Source: JBBIWA01 sp037439425
GTDB lineage: Bacteria; Acidobacteriota; Blastocatellia; RBC074
Length of the DNA: 64,000 nucleotides
Assembly (NCBI GenBank): GCA_037439425.1
Contig: JBBIWA010000003.1
Span: 1 to 64,000, forward strand
Reading direction: 5' to 3'
Part shown: positions 1 through 9,134 of the stretch, one piece after another
Layout: every line of letters begins with the position of its first letter
Numbering within the stretch: position 1 is the first letter of the stretch
Translations under genes and position numbers: made by a program
Notes under the pieces: model-generated
Database searches by the model: none
Seen by the model: only the letters and a program-made list of their open reading frames with translations
What the model was told of the DNA's origin: nothing

Positions 1-432
1 GGGTGCACGTCACGATTGTAGGGTCAAAAGAAGATCGGTTGAAGCCTTAGCCCCGCTAGGGGCGCCGGAGTAGAGGAAGCTCTCGCCCACCAGCCCCAGC
101 CGGGGCGAGCTGTCTATAGCAAGCAGTGAGGAAAAGTAAGCCTAGCTGCGGTCAGGAGCGACCTATCAATTGCTGCTCATAGCTCGCTCCTATCCGTAGC
201 TGAATCGCTATAGATAGGCCGCTCCTAACGGAGCTGAAAAACGTGCGATGCCGCCTGCTATAAACAGGCCGCTCCTAACGGAGCTAGAAACTCCTGCGCT
301 GGAGCTCTATAAATAGGCTCTCCAGACCTGTGCCCACCCGCCCTGGCTCAGACTCGCCATCATATGACGCCCCCTCCAGGGCTCACCACCGATACTTACT
401 GCTTTTTCACCCTACAATAAAGACGTGCACCC
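1..432. mobile_element. MITE-like element, long copy (no transposase)
   Basis: The element opens with gggtgcacgtc-acga-ttgtagggt and closes at 409-432 with the imperfect inverted counterpart (accctacaat...gacgtgcaccc). This gives 24-bp terminal inverted repeats that differ only in a 4-base centre. The two ends closely match those of the element at 62806-63043, which lies in the same orientation. This copy is about 190 bp longer because it holds a roughly 50-bp tandem repeat. It has no plausible coding capacity. It ends 5 bp before the coaE stop codon. The left end coincides with the window edge, so any target duplication there cannot be seen. The MITE assignment is inferred from structure and copy number; the mobilising enzyme is not in the window. 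Confidence 0.7.
157..323. repeat. Tandem repeat, about 50-bp period, inside the long MITE-like copy
   Basis: The phrase aggccgctcctaacggagct occurs at 216-235 and again at 266-285, exactly 50 bp apart, each preceded by a gctata-like run. A truncated third unit (ctataaataggctctcca) starts near 307, and a degenerate unit lies around 157-206. The core gctcc-taac-ggagc is itself a small palindrome able to form a hairpin. The second element at 62806 lacks this block, so it was gained here or lost there. Confidence 0.75.
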
Positions 433-437
433 ATGGT

Positions 438-1052
438 TCAGCCTCTTGCCCCGGCTTGGCGTCGCAATTCTTGGTAAAGCGCCAGCACTTGCTGGCGTGT
501 CTCGGCAAAACTGCCGGAAGTATTGATCACGTAGTCAGCATATTTGCGTTTCTCGGCGGCCGGCATCTGTGACGAGATACGCGAGAGTGCTTCCTCGCGC
601 GTCAGCTGGTTGCGTTTCATCAAGCGCTCCAGTTGCAGTTGCGGCTCGCAATAGACTACCACCACTTTATCAAAGTGCCGATATGCACCCGCCTCAATCA
701 GCAACGCAGCATCTACAATCGCAATCGCTTCGGGGTTGCGCGCTGCCACCTCAACTAACCAGCGCTCTTGCGCTTCTTTCACTCGCGGATGCACGATGGC
801 CTCAAGCCGTTGGCGGCGGGCCGGATCAGCGAAAACTATCGCTGCGAGTCGTGCGCGGTCAATCGCCCCATCCTCTCCTACTATCTCAGAGCCGAATTCG
901 CTCACAATCTCCTGGTAAGCTGGCTGCCCCGGCTCAATCACCTGGTGGGCGATGAGATCAGCGTCTACCACCTCGCATCCCAACTGGCGCAGCAAACGAG
1001 TGACGTATGATTTTCCGGTCGCAATCCCACCTGTTAAGCCAACCTTCAGCAT
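438..1052 (-). CDS. coaE: Dephospho-CoA kinase
   Basis: This cytosolic enzyme phosphorylates the 3'-hydroxyl of dephospho-CoA with ATP, the last step of coenzyme A synthesis. The 204-residue protein has the usual family length. It opens with the P-loop GLTGGIATGKS at residues 7-17, followed by the substrate-binding segment VVDADLIAHQV. The start overlaps the last 7 bases of folD, which indicates translational coupling. The stop lies only 5 bp from the end of the MITE-like element, so no separate terminator fits in between. Function is inferred from strong family motifs. Confidence 0.95.
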   Translation of the reverse strand: MLKVGLTGGIATGKSYVTRLLRQLGCEVVDADLIAHQVIEPGQPAYQEIVSEFGSEIVGEDGAIDRARLAAIVFADPARRQRLEAIVHPRVKEAQERWLVEVAARNPEAIAIVDAALLIEAGAYRHFDKVVVVYCEPQLQLERLMKRNQLTREEALSRISSQMPAAEKRKYADYVINTSGSFAETRQQVLALYQELRRQAGARG

Positions 1053-1987
1053 TTCAAGTTTAATCTGCCCCTTCTTCGCTCTGCAGCCGTCACCGTGTTT
1101 TTCATCAGCATCGCAATCGTCAACGGACCAACCCCACCCGGGACCGGCGAGAGGTAAGCTGCGCGCTCGGCCACTGTGCGCGGTTCGACATCACCCACCA
1201 GAGTGTAGCCGCGCCGTTGGATCTCAGCGATGCGCGACGAGTGCTCGGTCTCAGGGAAAAAACGGATCACTTCTTGAAGCGTAGTCGCTCGATTGATACC
1301 CACATCCACTACCACTGCACCATCGCGGACGAACTCACCAGTGATCATAGCGCTGCGGCCAATAGCCGCGATCAGAATCTCGGCCCGGCGCGTCACTTCT
1401 GCCAGCTCGCGGGTCCGCGAGTGGCAAATCGTCACCGTCGCATGACGATGCAGCAACAGCAACGCCAGCGGCTTGCCAACGATGTCGCTGCGTCCGATCA
1501 CCACTGTCTGAGCGCCGGAGATGGGAATCTGATAGTAGTCCAGCAGCTCGATCACCCCTGCCGGAGTGCAGGGCACAAAAGTCTCCTGGCCTTGCACCAG
1601 CCGCCCGACGTTGATCGGGTGGAACCCATCCACATCTTTGGCTGGATCAATGGCTTCAAGGACAGGCCGTGTCGCGATCTGCGCTGGCAGCGGCAACTGC
1701 ACCAGGATGCCGTCAATTTCCTCCTGACCATTGAGCTGATTGACCAGTGCCAGCAGTTGCTCTGTCGTTGTCTCCGCTGGCAGTTCATACTTCACCGAGT
1801 ATAGTCCCAACGCTTGACAAGTCTTGACCTTGTTTCCCACGTAGACTTTCGAGGCCGGATTATCGCCCACGATCACGGCGGCCAGACCGGGTTTGATTCC
1901 TTGCGCCGCTAATTCCTTGACCCGGGCGGCAACAGCTTGCTTAATCTGCTGGGCTACTACGGCTCCATCTAAGATCTTTGCCACCAT
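1046..1987 (-). CDS. folD: Bifunctional methylenetetrahydrofolate dehydrogenase / methenyltetrahydrofolate cyclohydrolase
   Basis: FolD interconverts 5,10-methylene-, methenyl- and 10-formyl-tetrahydrofolate with NADP(H), feeding one-carbon units to purine and formyl-Met synthesis. The 313-residue protein shows the diagnostic blocks in order: YVGNKVKTCQALG with the catalytic lysine near residue 54, DGILVQLPLP, KDVDGFHPINVGRL, the dinucleotide-binding VVIGRSDIVGKPLALLL, and PVPGGVGPLTIAMLMKNT near the C-terminus. A GGAG lies about 10 bases before the ATG at 1987. The gene overlaps coaE downstream by 7 bp. Both are housekeeping genes. Confidence 0.96.
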   Translation of the reverse strand: MVAKILDGAVVAQQIKQAVAARVKELAAQGIKPGLAAVIVGDNPASKVYVGNKVKTCQALGLYSVKYELPAETTTEQLLALVNQLNGQEEIDGILVQLPLPAQIATRPVLEAIDPAKDVDGFHPINVGRLVQGQETFVPCTPAGVIELLDYYQIPISGAQTVVIGRSDIVGKPLALLLLHRHATVTICHSRTRELAEVTRRAEILIAAIGRSAMITGEFVRDGAVVVDVGINRATTLQEVIRFFPETEHSSRIAEIQRRGYTLVGDVEPRTVAERAAYLSPVPGGVGPLTIAMLMKNTVTAAERRRGRLNLKC

Positions 1988-2055
1988 CAGTTCCGTGCTC
2001 CGAAACGCTATCAGTCGGTAAGTTGTCCTAGCAATGGGCGCGGCAAGTGGTCACC

Positions 2056-4806
2056 TCACGCCTGACGCATCTCTTTCAGCATAGCCTCAATCCTCTCCTT
2101 GAGCAGAGCTATCAACATCTCGTATTGAGTCTCTCTCTCCCCGCTAGCAGGAATCTCCGCTTGGGTGTAGATCGGTTCCCCAAAGCGAATCTTGACCTTG
2201 GCTAAGCGAACGCGCCACGACCGGCGAGGCCAGACTCGATACATGCCATCTAAGGCTACAGGCACAAGTGGCAGACTTAATTCAGTGGCCAGAATTGCTG
2301 CCCCTTTTTTGAATTCGTGAAGCGCCCCATCGAAGGAGCGCTGACCTTCGGGATAGATGTTGAGAACCTTGCCAGCGCGCAGGCCGATTGCGCCAGCGCG
2401 CATCGCCCGCAACAAATTGGTATCAGGGTCCACAGGCACGATGTTGATCAATCGTGCCAGAGACGCCGTAAAAATGTTGGAGAAATACTCGCTCGCGCCA
2501 ACGTGAAAAATATTTTGGAGCACGCGGAACGGATAGACCGAGCAGACCAGTATTGGATCAAGGAAACTCTGGTGATTGGGGCAGACTAAAAATGGCCGCC
2601 TCACCTGCGTCAGGACTTCGCGCCCTTCCACCTCCAGGCGCAGGCAGAGTCGCGCGATGAGGTAAACGATGCGCAGCAGTGCGTAAATGAGCCAGGCCGT
2701 TAGTGGCTTGCGCTTAAGGATCGGCTGCAACTCCGCCAGGTCCCTCGGTGCGCTGGTGAAGATCTCGCGCCAGTCGGTGCGCACCTCACCCTGTGTTAGC
2801 TTCGCAGCCAGTTGTTGCGGCGCCTCCGCTTCTGCCAGGGCAATCACTTCGCCCACGGTGAGCGCCGCTGCTACGGCTGCCGGCTTGAATTCCACGCCGA
2901 GACTCTTTTCCAGACTCACGATGCATTCGGCGCGGGAGAGTGAATCAAGTCCTAAATCGAGTTCGAGGTTCATCTGCGGGTGAATCACCTCAACCTCTGG
3001 CGCCTGCTGGCGAACAACTGCTGTTACCATCCGCCCCGCTGGCGAATCCATCAACTTGCGATCTGCTTCAGAGAAGACAAACTGGCGCGCATCGCGCGCC
3101 TGCCGCGCGACTACTCCAGAGGCTTCGATTTGACTCCTTAACTCGAAGCGGCGCACCTTGCGCGTCGCTGTGCGCGGTAACGGTTCGGCGCGTACAACGT
3201 AAGCGCGCACCCGCTGATGTTCGGGCAACTCGCGCCCCAGGTTGTCCAGTTCATAGCGAATGGCCTCGCGCGCATTGGCTATGTGGTTTGCCTTCAGATA
3301 GTCGAAGTCTGGCACCACGACGGCGCACAACTTTTCTGCCCCCTCGAAATGGCTCGCTTCATCGCGTACGCCGAGCACGCAGATTTCACCAACCAGTGGC
3401 GAGCGCGCATAATGCGCCTCGACTTCGTCGGGATAGACATTCTTGCCTGACGGCAGCACAATCACGTCCTTCTTGCGCCCGGTGATGTAGAGATGGCCTT
3501 GCCGATCAAACCGGCCCAGATCGCCTGAACGAAACCAGCCGTCTTCAGTGAAAGCTTCGCGGTTAGCTTCCGGGTTGCGATAGTAGCCCGGCATGACAAT
3601 CGGCCCGCGAATAAGCACTTCGCCGATGCCTTCACTGTTGGGCTGGTCAATCTTGATCTCAACGTGATTGAGCGGTGTGCCAACCGAACCCACCTTGTTA
3701 TCCTCGAAGCGGGTGACCGTGGCAGCACCTGAAGTCTCTGACAAGCCGTAGCCTTGCAGGATGGTAAACCCGAGCCGGTGGTAATCCCTGGCCACATCCG
3801 CATCGAAACTGGCTCCGCCTGAAACCGCGAGCCGGAGCTTACCGCCGAACCCTTGATGAACGCGCTTGAAGAGGATCGGCCCTGCATTGATTCCCAGCCC
3901 ATCGCGCAGCCATCCATTGACTGCCAGCATCGCTCGAAACAGCAGGCGCACCGGTACAGGCAAGGCGCGCACGGCATCGAAGATCTTCTTGTGGAAGAGA
4001 TACCAGAGCCGCGGCACGCCGACCAGCGCACTCACCCCGCCTTCTTTCAAACCACGCTCGATTTCGGCGCTGCTCAGTTCTGTGATATAAACCACGCGCG
4101 CGCCGATGATCGTAGCAATCCACAAATTGACAATCTGCGAGAAGACATGGAAGAGAGGTAACAGACCGAGAATGACCTCTTTGTCGGTGACTTTCAGCAC
4201 CTCCTCGACGCCGTCACTTTCGGCAAAGATATTGCCGTGCGTCAGTGGCACGGCCTTCGGTGTGCCTGTGGTTCCTGAAGTATAGAGCAAGACAGCTATG
4301 TCCTCACCTCTGGCCGGCGGTGGGGCTGCATCGAATTCTGGCGGCCGCGGCGTGTGCGCCCAGTCTTCGTAAAGTGCATAGCCATTAGATGCCTCAGTGG
4401 AACGAAGCAACACGACCGGGATCTGACGGCCTAACTGATCACAGGCGGCGCGGAACTTATCTAGCGAAGAGGGCGAAACGAAAGCCAGCTTGGTTTCGGA
4501 GTCGTTAATAAAGGTAGCGAGCGTCTCTGCCGGCGCTGCTGGATCGAGCGGCACTATCACCGCACCGCGATAGATTGTGCCCAGATAGGCCATCGCCCAG
4601 TGCGGATGATTTTCGCCAATGAGCGCGACGCGATCGCCAAAAGCGATCTGCTCCTGACTGAGGCGATAGGCCAGGCTCCGAATTTGCGAAAGCATCGAAC
4701 CGAAAGTAACAGTCTCGGTCCCGCTCGGTCCGAGCACAGTCATGGCAATTTTGTCCAGCCGTGCATTAGCTGCTGCAATCAAGCGTTCGCAAAAGGTCTC
4801 CGCCAT
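2056..4806 (-). CDS. Fused AMP-forming acyl ligase / acyl carrier domain / lysophospholipid acyltransferase
   Basis: About 916 residues with three domains in order. The adenylate-forming ligase has YTSGTTGTPK near residue 180 and the later GYGLSE and SGDLGR motifs. A phosphopantetheine carrier domain has the serine site LGLDSLSR near residue 620. A C-terminal PlsC-type acyltransferase has NHQSFLD (the HX4D motif) near residue 744 and YPEGQRS. The architecture resembles Aas-type 2-acylglycerophosphoethanolamine acyltransferase/acyl-ACP synthetase, with a carrier domain inserted. The likely role is to activate free fatty acids and transfer them to lysophospholipids. The ATG at 4806 is preferred because AAGGA lies 8 bases upstream; the ATG at 4815 would touch it. 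It is not a good candidate for the benzoate-CoA ligase of the nearby box genes. Confidence 0.85.
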   Translation of the reverse strand: MAETFCERLIAAANARLDKIAMTVLGPSGTETVTFGSMLSQIRSLAYRLSQEQIAFGDRVALIGENHPHWAMAYLGTIYRGAVIVPLDPAAPAETLATFINDSETKLAFVSPSSLDKFRAACDQLGRQIPVVLLRSTEASNGYALYEDWAHTPRPPEFDAAPPPARGEDIAVLLYTSGTTGTPKAVPLTHGNIFAESDGVEEVLKVTDKEVILGLLPLFHVFSQIVNLWIATIIGARVVYITELSSAEIERGLKEGGVSALVGVPRLWYLFHKKIFDAVRALPVPVRLLFRAMLAVNGWLRDGLGINAGPILFKRVHQGFGGKLRLAVSGGASFDADVARDYHRLGFTILQGYGLSETSGAATVTRFEDNKVGSVGTPLNHVEIKIDQPNSEGIGEVLIRGPIVMPGYYRNPEANREAFTEDGWFRSGDLGRFDRQGHLYITGRKKDVIVLPSGKNVYPDEVEAHYARSPLVGEICVLGVRDEASHFEGAEKLCAVVVPDFDYLKANHIANAREAIRYELDNLGRELPEHQRVRAYVVRAEPLPRTATRKVRRFELRSQIEASGVVARQARDARQFVFSEADRKLMDSPAGRMVTAVVRQQAPEVEVIHPQMNLELDLGLDSLSRAECIVSLEKSLGVEFKPAAVAAALTVGEVIALAEAEAPQQLAAKLTQGEVRTDWREIFTSAPRDLAELQPILKRKPLTAWLIYALLRIVYLIARLCLRLEVEGREVLTQVRRPFLVCPNHQSFLDPILVCSVYPFRVLQNIFHVGASEYFSNIFTASLARLINIVPVDPDTNLLRAMRAGAIGLRAGKVLNIYPEGQRSFDGALHEFKKGAAILATELSLPLVPVALDGMYRVWPRRSWRVRLAKVKIRFGEPIYTQAEIPASGERETQYEMLIALLKERIEAMLKEMRQA

Positions 4807-4940
4807 ACGGGGCATCCTTATGGGAGGCGAAGCAAAAAAAGCGCTCTCCTCCCGATTAGCTACTGCTCAATGGTTGATTAGCCAAGCAACACGCGCTTTA
4901 TCTTCTCACCTTCTGCGCCTGATTTCCATCCTGCACGCCA

Positions 4941-5819
4941 TTACTTCAGTGACTGCTCAGCTAGCTTTCGGCCGAGGTAGAGATAATGATCTGCCAGACC
5001 GAAAGCCTCTGGCAGGGTGGCCGTCTGCTCAATCAGGTCGAGCCAGGCTTCCACTTCTGTTTCTGGAAGGTTTGCCAGTTTGGTTTGCGCGATGCCAGCA
5101 AAAGATTCTACAGCCGCCAGCATGATCTCTTCAAACTCGGAGTCGAACAGCTTCTTGAATTCTGCGACCGTGGTCAGGTGCGCATAACCGATGGGCGGCG
5201 CATGCTCCGGGTCAAGATTGCCGTCTTGCAAGTAGCGAGCGTGAAATGCCTTCCGCGCTGAAGCCTGGTTGGGAGAGTTGCGGAACAGGTCTCTCAAATA
5301 GGTCAGCCGGTTAATCCCGGCAGCAAACAGCAGTCCATTTGGTTTAAGCACTCGCGCAGCCTCTTTAACTGCGCGCTGCCGCTCCTCAAGCGAGCACAGA
5401 TGATATAGCGGGCCAAGCAACAACACGGCATCAAACGCTCCCGAATCCAGGCAATCAAGCTCCGTCGCGGAGGCGCGGCTCACACCGATAATTTGCTCTT
5501 GAAGTCCAGCCCTTCGCAGCTTGTCTGTGGCCGCCTCCAGCAAACGCTCAGCAATGTCTACCAGGTGGATCGAGCATCCATGCCTGGCTAACAGTTCAGA
5601 GTAATGTCCAGTGCCGACTCCTATTTCCGCCACTCGCGCACCTGCGGGAATCCAGCGCTTGAGGTAGCGGCCGGTCATGGCGAACTCGACAGGGGAATCT
5701 TTCAGTAGCCGCACTGACTCTGCTTCAAAAATGATCTCGTTATAGTAGTGCGCCACCTTTTCCTGCTGTTCCGTGAACCTGCCCATGGCAACTATTTCGA
5801 CCCTTGCTTGCCCGACCAT
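4941..5819 (-). CDS. Class I SAM-dependent methyltransferase
   Basis: A 292-residue soluble protein with the Rossmann methyltransferase pattern: the glycine-rich motif I AEIGVGTGHYSELL near residue 70, the acidic end of strand 2 in IHLVDIAERLL, and motif IV FDAVLLLGPLYHL. This resembles the UbiE/MT11 class, but the substrate cannot be told from sequence. The upstream half overlaps the thioesterase stop, so the two genes are probably co-transcribed. An internal ATG at 5786 (MGRFTEQQ) is a reasonable alternative start. Neither start has a strong ribosome-binding site. Confidence 0.8.
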   Translation of the reverse strand: MVGQARVEIVAMGRFTEQQEKVAHYYNEIIFEAESVRLLKDSPVEFAMTGRYLKRWIPAGARVAEIGVGTGHYSELLARHGCSIHLVDIAERLLEAATDKLRRAGLQEQIIGVSRASATELDCLDSGAFDAVLLLGPLYHLCSLEERQRAVKEAARVLKPNGLLFAAGINRLTYLRDLFRNSPNQASARKAFHARYLQDGNLDPEHAPPIGYAHLTTVAEFKKLFDSEFEEIMLAAVESFAGIAQTKLANLPETEVEAWLDLIEQTATLPEAFGLADHYLYLGRKLAEQSLK

Positions 5820-6241
5820 CGCTTGGGATCAAGGCGCATCTGTGTGGCCTGGCTTTTGGCGACGAGCGTGCCATCAGCCAATGTCAATGTGGCTTCAGTG
5901 TAAGCGAGGGTCTTACCCAGATAAACAACCTGCGCCTCGCAATAGAGGTCTTGATCCTTCACCGGTCTAAGAAAGTTGATCCGCTGCTCGACTGTGGTCG
6001 AAACCTCCTCTGGAAAGATGAGCGTCATAGTTGAATGCGCTGCCGCCGTATCGGCCAAGCTATAGATTGCTCCACCGTGGACGGTGAAAGGTTGCAGGAA
6101 ATCAGGGCGGAAGTTCATCTTCATCTTCACCCACCCTTCGCCTGCGTCCAGCAGCTCAATGCCCATAAATCGCAAGAAGGGATTGCTTGATGAAATCGGA
6201 TGCAGCTTCTCGAACTCTCTGCTTCTTGGCGTGCCAGGCAT
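5792..6241 (-). CDS. PaaI-family hotdog-fold acyl-CoA thioesterase
   Basis: A 149-residue hotdog-fold protein. The active-site region reads FTVHGGAIYSLADTAAA at about residues 52-68, which matches the HGG...D pattern of PaaI and YbgC-like thioesterases that hydrolyse aryl- or acyl-CoA esters. The length is typical of the family. It overlaps the start of the downstream methyltransferase and lies 20 bp after the M20 peptidase stop. With an aerobic benzoyl-CoA locus a few kilobases away, a role in rescuing CoA from dead-end aryl-CoA esters is possible, but that is inference only. Confidence 0.85.
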   Translation of the reverse strand: MPGTPRSREFEKLHPISSSNPFLRFMGIELLDAGEGWVKMKMNFRPDFLQPFTVHGGAIYSLADTAAAHSTMTLIFPEEVSTTVEQRINFLRPVKDQDLYCEAQVVYLGKTLAYTEATLTLADGTLVAKSQATQMRLDPKRWSGKQGSK

Positions 6242-6261
6242 GATTTTTGTACCACTCTCTC

Positions 6262-7524
6262 CTATTTTAATCCGACGATTCCCAGGGCAATCAGCAGCGC
6301 GCGCTGAGTGCCCAGATGGCTGTTGGTCGTATCAAAGCTTTCCTCCAGCGAATGCGCGCCGCGCCCTTGTCCGCCACCGTCAATCGTGATGGCGGGAATG
6401 CCAAGACTGATCGGGATGTTGGAATCTGTGCTGCCGGCGCCAAGCTGGGATAGAATACCGAGCGCTTTGTCGGCCGCCAGCGCAAGTTGCACAATCGGCG
6501 CGTCCGGCGCTTGCTTGCCTGCGGGGCGCTTGCCGACCAGTTTCACCTCGACAGTCAGCTTGCGCTCGTGATTCCAGAAAGCGTTCTCTTCATCGAGCGC
6601 TTCCTGCACTGCACGCTTGAAGGCGGCGTCTAGCTTGTCCAGTTCTTCGGCGCTCTCTGAGCGCATGTCAACTTCCATCCAGGCGGTGTGAGCAATCGAA
6701 TTGACCGAAGTGCCACCTTCGATGCGCCCGACGTTGAAGGTGGTCTTCGGCTGCTTGGGGACCTGAAACCGCGAGACCTTCTCAATCGCGCGGCCCAGCG
6801 CGTGAATCGGGCTGGGCAGTCCGAATGCGCCGTAACTGTGACCGCCCGGCCCGCGGAACGTAACGCGATAACGATAACTGCCCACCGCTCGGTTGGTAAT
6901 TCCCAGCCCCGTGCCATCAACCGAAACGAAGTGCGTGATCTTACCTTTCAATTCTTCATTGAAGAGATGGCGCACCCCGCGCAGATCTCCCAATCCTTCC
7001 TCGCCTACGTCCCCAACAAAGATAATCGTCCCTTTCGTTTCAATCCGTGCTTCATTGAGCGCGCGCGCCACTGCGAGAATAACCGCCAGACCGCGACAGT
7101 CATCACCGATGCCAGGACCTTTGATTACTCTGCCCTCGCGCTTCACCTTGACATCAGTCCCTTCAGGGAAGACGGTATCGAGATGCGCGGCTAATACGAG
7201 CACCGGCCCGCCGCCTGCGCCCGGTCGCTCTCCGATGGCATTGCCTTCGCGATCAATACGCACATCTTTGAGGCCCAGTTCGATGAACCGCTGCTTGAAA
7301 TAAGCGGCGCGCTCCTGCTCTTTGAACGGCGGCGCAGGGATCTCGCAAATCCTCACCTGCTCGTCAATAGTCTCTCCTTCGCTGGCTTTGAGGTAATCGA
7401 GCGCGCGGCGAACCGCTGGCGAAGAGAGAATCTCCTTGAGCTCGTCAGATTGCGCTGGCACCTTTACGGTGAAGGCACAGGCGACGAGCAGGGCAAAAGC
7501 TATACGGTAATAATTCAGTCTCAT
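6262..7524 (-). CDS. Secreted M20-family metallopeptidase
   Basis: About 420 residues with an N-terminal signal segment (YYRIAFALLVACAFTVKVPAQS). Zinc-site motifs follow in family order: AAHLDTVFPEG (first histidine and neighbouring Asp), GIGDDCRG (bridging Asp), GDVGEEGLGD (catalytic Glu pair) and a C-terminal histidine in GRGAHSLEES. The dimerisation domain RGPGGHSYGAFG lies between. It most resembles tripeptidase T-like M20 peptidases and is presumably exported to degrade peptides. The ATG at 7524 is chosen because it places the signal peptide at the N-terminus; the open frame extends 32 codons further upstream without family-like sequence. Confidence 0.88.
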   Translation of the reverse strand: MRLNYYRIAFALLVACAFTVKVPAQSDELKEILSSPAVRRALDYLKASEGETIDEQVRICEIPAPPFKEQERAAYFKQRFIELGLKDVRIDREGNAIGERPGAGGGPVLVLAAHLDTVFPEGTDVKVKREGRVIKGPGIGDDCRGLAVILAVARALNEARIETKGTIIFVGDVGEEGLGDLRGVRHLFNEELKGKITHFVSVDGTGLGITNRAVGSYRYRVTFRGPGGHSYGAFGLPSPIHALGRAIEKVSRFQVPKQPKTTFNVGRIEGGTSVNSIAHTAWMEVDMRSESAEELDKLDAAFKRAVQEALDEENAFWNHERKLTVEVKLVGKRPAGKQAPDAPIVQLALAADKALGILSQLGAGSTDSNIPISLGIPAITIDGGGQGRGAHSLEESFDTTNSHLGTQRALLIALGIVGLK

Positions 7525-7722
7525 ATGATTGGGTAAGACGGCATTCTCGTATTGGAGGCTGCTGCGGCCAGTGAGACAATCACAGTGGCTTCCCCTTGAC
7601 AACTGATTACTGAAGACCAAATAACATCCGCCCTCCCTAGTTTTCGCTTATCAGCCTCCAGCCCTCAGTGAGGCAATCTTACTGAACACGCCACTCGAAA
7701 CCGCTATAAGCCTCAGCTTGGA

Positions 7723-8076
7723 TTATTGGAGCTGGCCCTTGGCCTCCAGTTCCTGCAAGCGCGCAAAAGCGCGGCGCAGATGCGGAATGACAATCGAGCC
7801 GCCAACGACAAGTGCGACATTGAAGCTTTCAAGCAACTCTTGTTTGCTGGCCTTCTCTTCGACTGAGCGCAGGATGTGATAGGTAATGCAATCGTCGCAG
7901 CGCAGTACCATACTGGCGACCAACCCCATCAGTTCCTTGGTCTTGGCCGGCAGCGCGCCGTCCTCGTATGCTTGATGATCCAGCGCGAAGAAACGTTTCA
8001 GGCCGAGATGGCCAGACCCTAAAATGGCTTCGTTCATCTCCGAACGGAATTGATTGAACTGTTCGATGCTCTCCAT
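7723..8076 (-). CDS. Carboxymuconolactone decarboxylase / AhpD-like protein
   Basis: A 117-residue helical protein with the AhpD-type redox motif RCDDCITYHI near residues 61-70 (CxxC followed by a histidine). This arrangement is known from alkylhydroperoxidase-D-like proteins that reduce peroxides through a disulfide relay. The start at 8076 has AAGGAG six bases upstream, which decides against the longer frame. The short length suggests a single-domain member that would act as an oligomer. It lies between an M20 peptidase and a metallo-hydrolase, with no clear operon partner. The substrate is unknown. Confidence 0.85.
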   Translation of the reverse strand: MESIEQFNQFRSEMNEAILGSGHLGLKRFFALDHQAYEDGALPAKTKELMGLVASMVLRCDDCITYHILRSVEEKASKQELLESFNVALVVGGSIVIPHLRRAFARLQELEAKGQLQ

Positions 8077-8149
8077 ACTCTTCTCCTTGAAGCGGCGATG
8101 AGCAATGAGTAAGAGGCTCCTGTTTCTCACTACTCATCACTATTTCAGG

Positions 8150-9109
8150 TTAACGCTCGACATTAGGGAAAGTGGCAATTTGGTCATGCACTCTGCGGTC
8201 GTGGGCGGGCACGACGATCAAGTCAGGATCTTGCTGCGCGAGCCGGTGAACTTTCACGATTGAGCGCCTGACCTGTACTTCATCATAGTCTACCAACCGG
8301 CGCGCCAGCCAAGGGCGTTCCGCCGGAAGCACCACCCCATCGAGCGCCCAGGTCAAATCGCCAATAAACAAGAACCTCTTGCCGGATTGCAGATTCACAA
8401 ACATCCCTATCGAGCCAGGCGTGTGCCCCGGCAAAGGGACTAGCACAATGCTTCCGTCACCGAACAGATCCAGGCTACGATCGAAATTTTCATAAGGACC
8501 GCTCGTGAAATCAACCGGGCGCAGCTTCAGCTTGTCGATCATCTGTTGGCTCAATTCACTTTGAGGTCGTTGGCGAATGAAGTTGATCTCTGCGCTGGGC
8601 ATCCAGACTTCGACCCCAGGAAAATCTTCCAACCCGCTGATGTGATCCCAGTGTGAATGGGAGATGATGATCATCTTGATTTGATCAGCAGTGATCCCGT
8701 GCGGCTGTAATTGCGCGATGGCTGGCGCCCCCTTGGCGTGCTTTGACAGCGCCTGCATCAGCGCCGGGATGGTCTTGGCGTGCTCATCTACATTGGCGCC
8801 GAATCCCGCGTCAAAGAGAAAGGTCGCCTGCGGATGGCGAAGTAGGACCGCCACCATGGCGTACTCGTATTCTGTATCCCAGCTTCCGCCCCGGTAAGCG
8901 AAGGCTTGCCGCGAAGACATCTTTCCCGTATTGAGCAGTGAGAGTGTGACCTCAGGCAAGAGGGCAGGGCCGGACTTTGCCGGCGAAAAGCCAGTCTCAT
9001 CACTGACCACATCAAGCTTCATCGGGATAAAGCTGTAAAGCAGCAACCCGAACAGGATCAACAGGAGGAGCGCTGCTGAAAGAAGAAAGCGTTTCAATAA
9101 TCTCTTCAT
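8150..9109 (-). CDS. Membrane-anchored metallo-beta-lactamase-fold hydrolase
   Basis: About 319 residues. An N-terminal hydrophobic anchor (residues 8-24, rich in L and A) is followed by an MBL-fold domain. The metal motif HSHWDHISG is the HxHxDH signature, followed by PLPGHTPGSIGMF, IGDLTWA and a final VPAHDRR histidine. The family includes quorum-quenching lactonases and many generic hydrolases, and the substrate cannot be assigned. It probably acts on the outer face of the cytoplasmic membrane. The ATG at 9109 is preferred over a TTG at 9151 that would overlap the upstream gene. Confidence 0.85.
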   Translation of the reverse strand: MKRLLKRFLLSAALLLLILFGLLLYSFIPMKLDVVSDETGFSPAKSGPALLPEVTLSLLNTGKMSSRQAFAYRGGSWDTEYEYAMVAVLLRHPQATFLFDAGFGANVDEHAKTIPALMQALSKHAKGAPAIAQLQPHGITADQIKMIIISHSHWDHISGLEDFPGVEVWMPSAEINFIRQRPQSELSQQMIDKLKLRPVDFTSGPYENFDRSLDLFGDGSIVLVPLPGHTPGSIGMFVNLQSGKRFLFIGDLTWALDGVVLPAERPWLARRLVDYDEVQVRRSIVKVHRLAQQDPDLIVVPAHDRRVHDQIATFPNVER

Positions 9110-9134
9110 CGCTTCACTTGCTTCTGCTGCCTGA

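Noticed and set aside
2056..4806. The acyl ligase as the missing benzoate-CoA ligase of the box locus
   Set aside because: Its carrier and PlsC domains point to lipid metabolism, and it is 7 kb away with its own neighbours.
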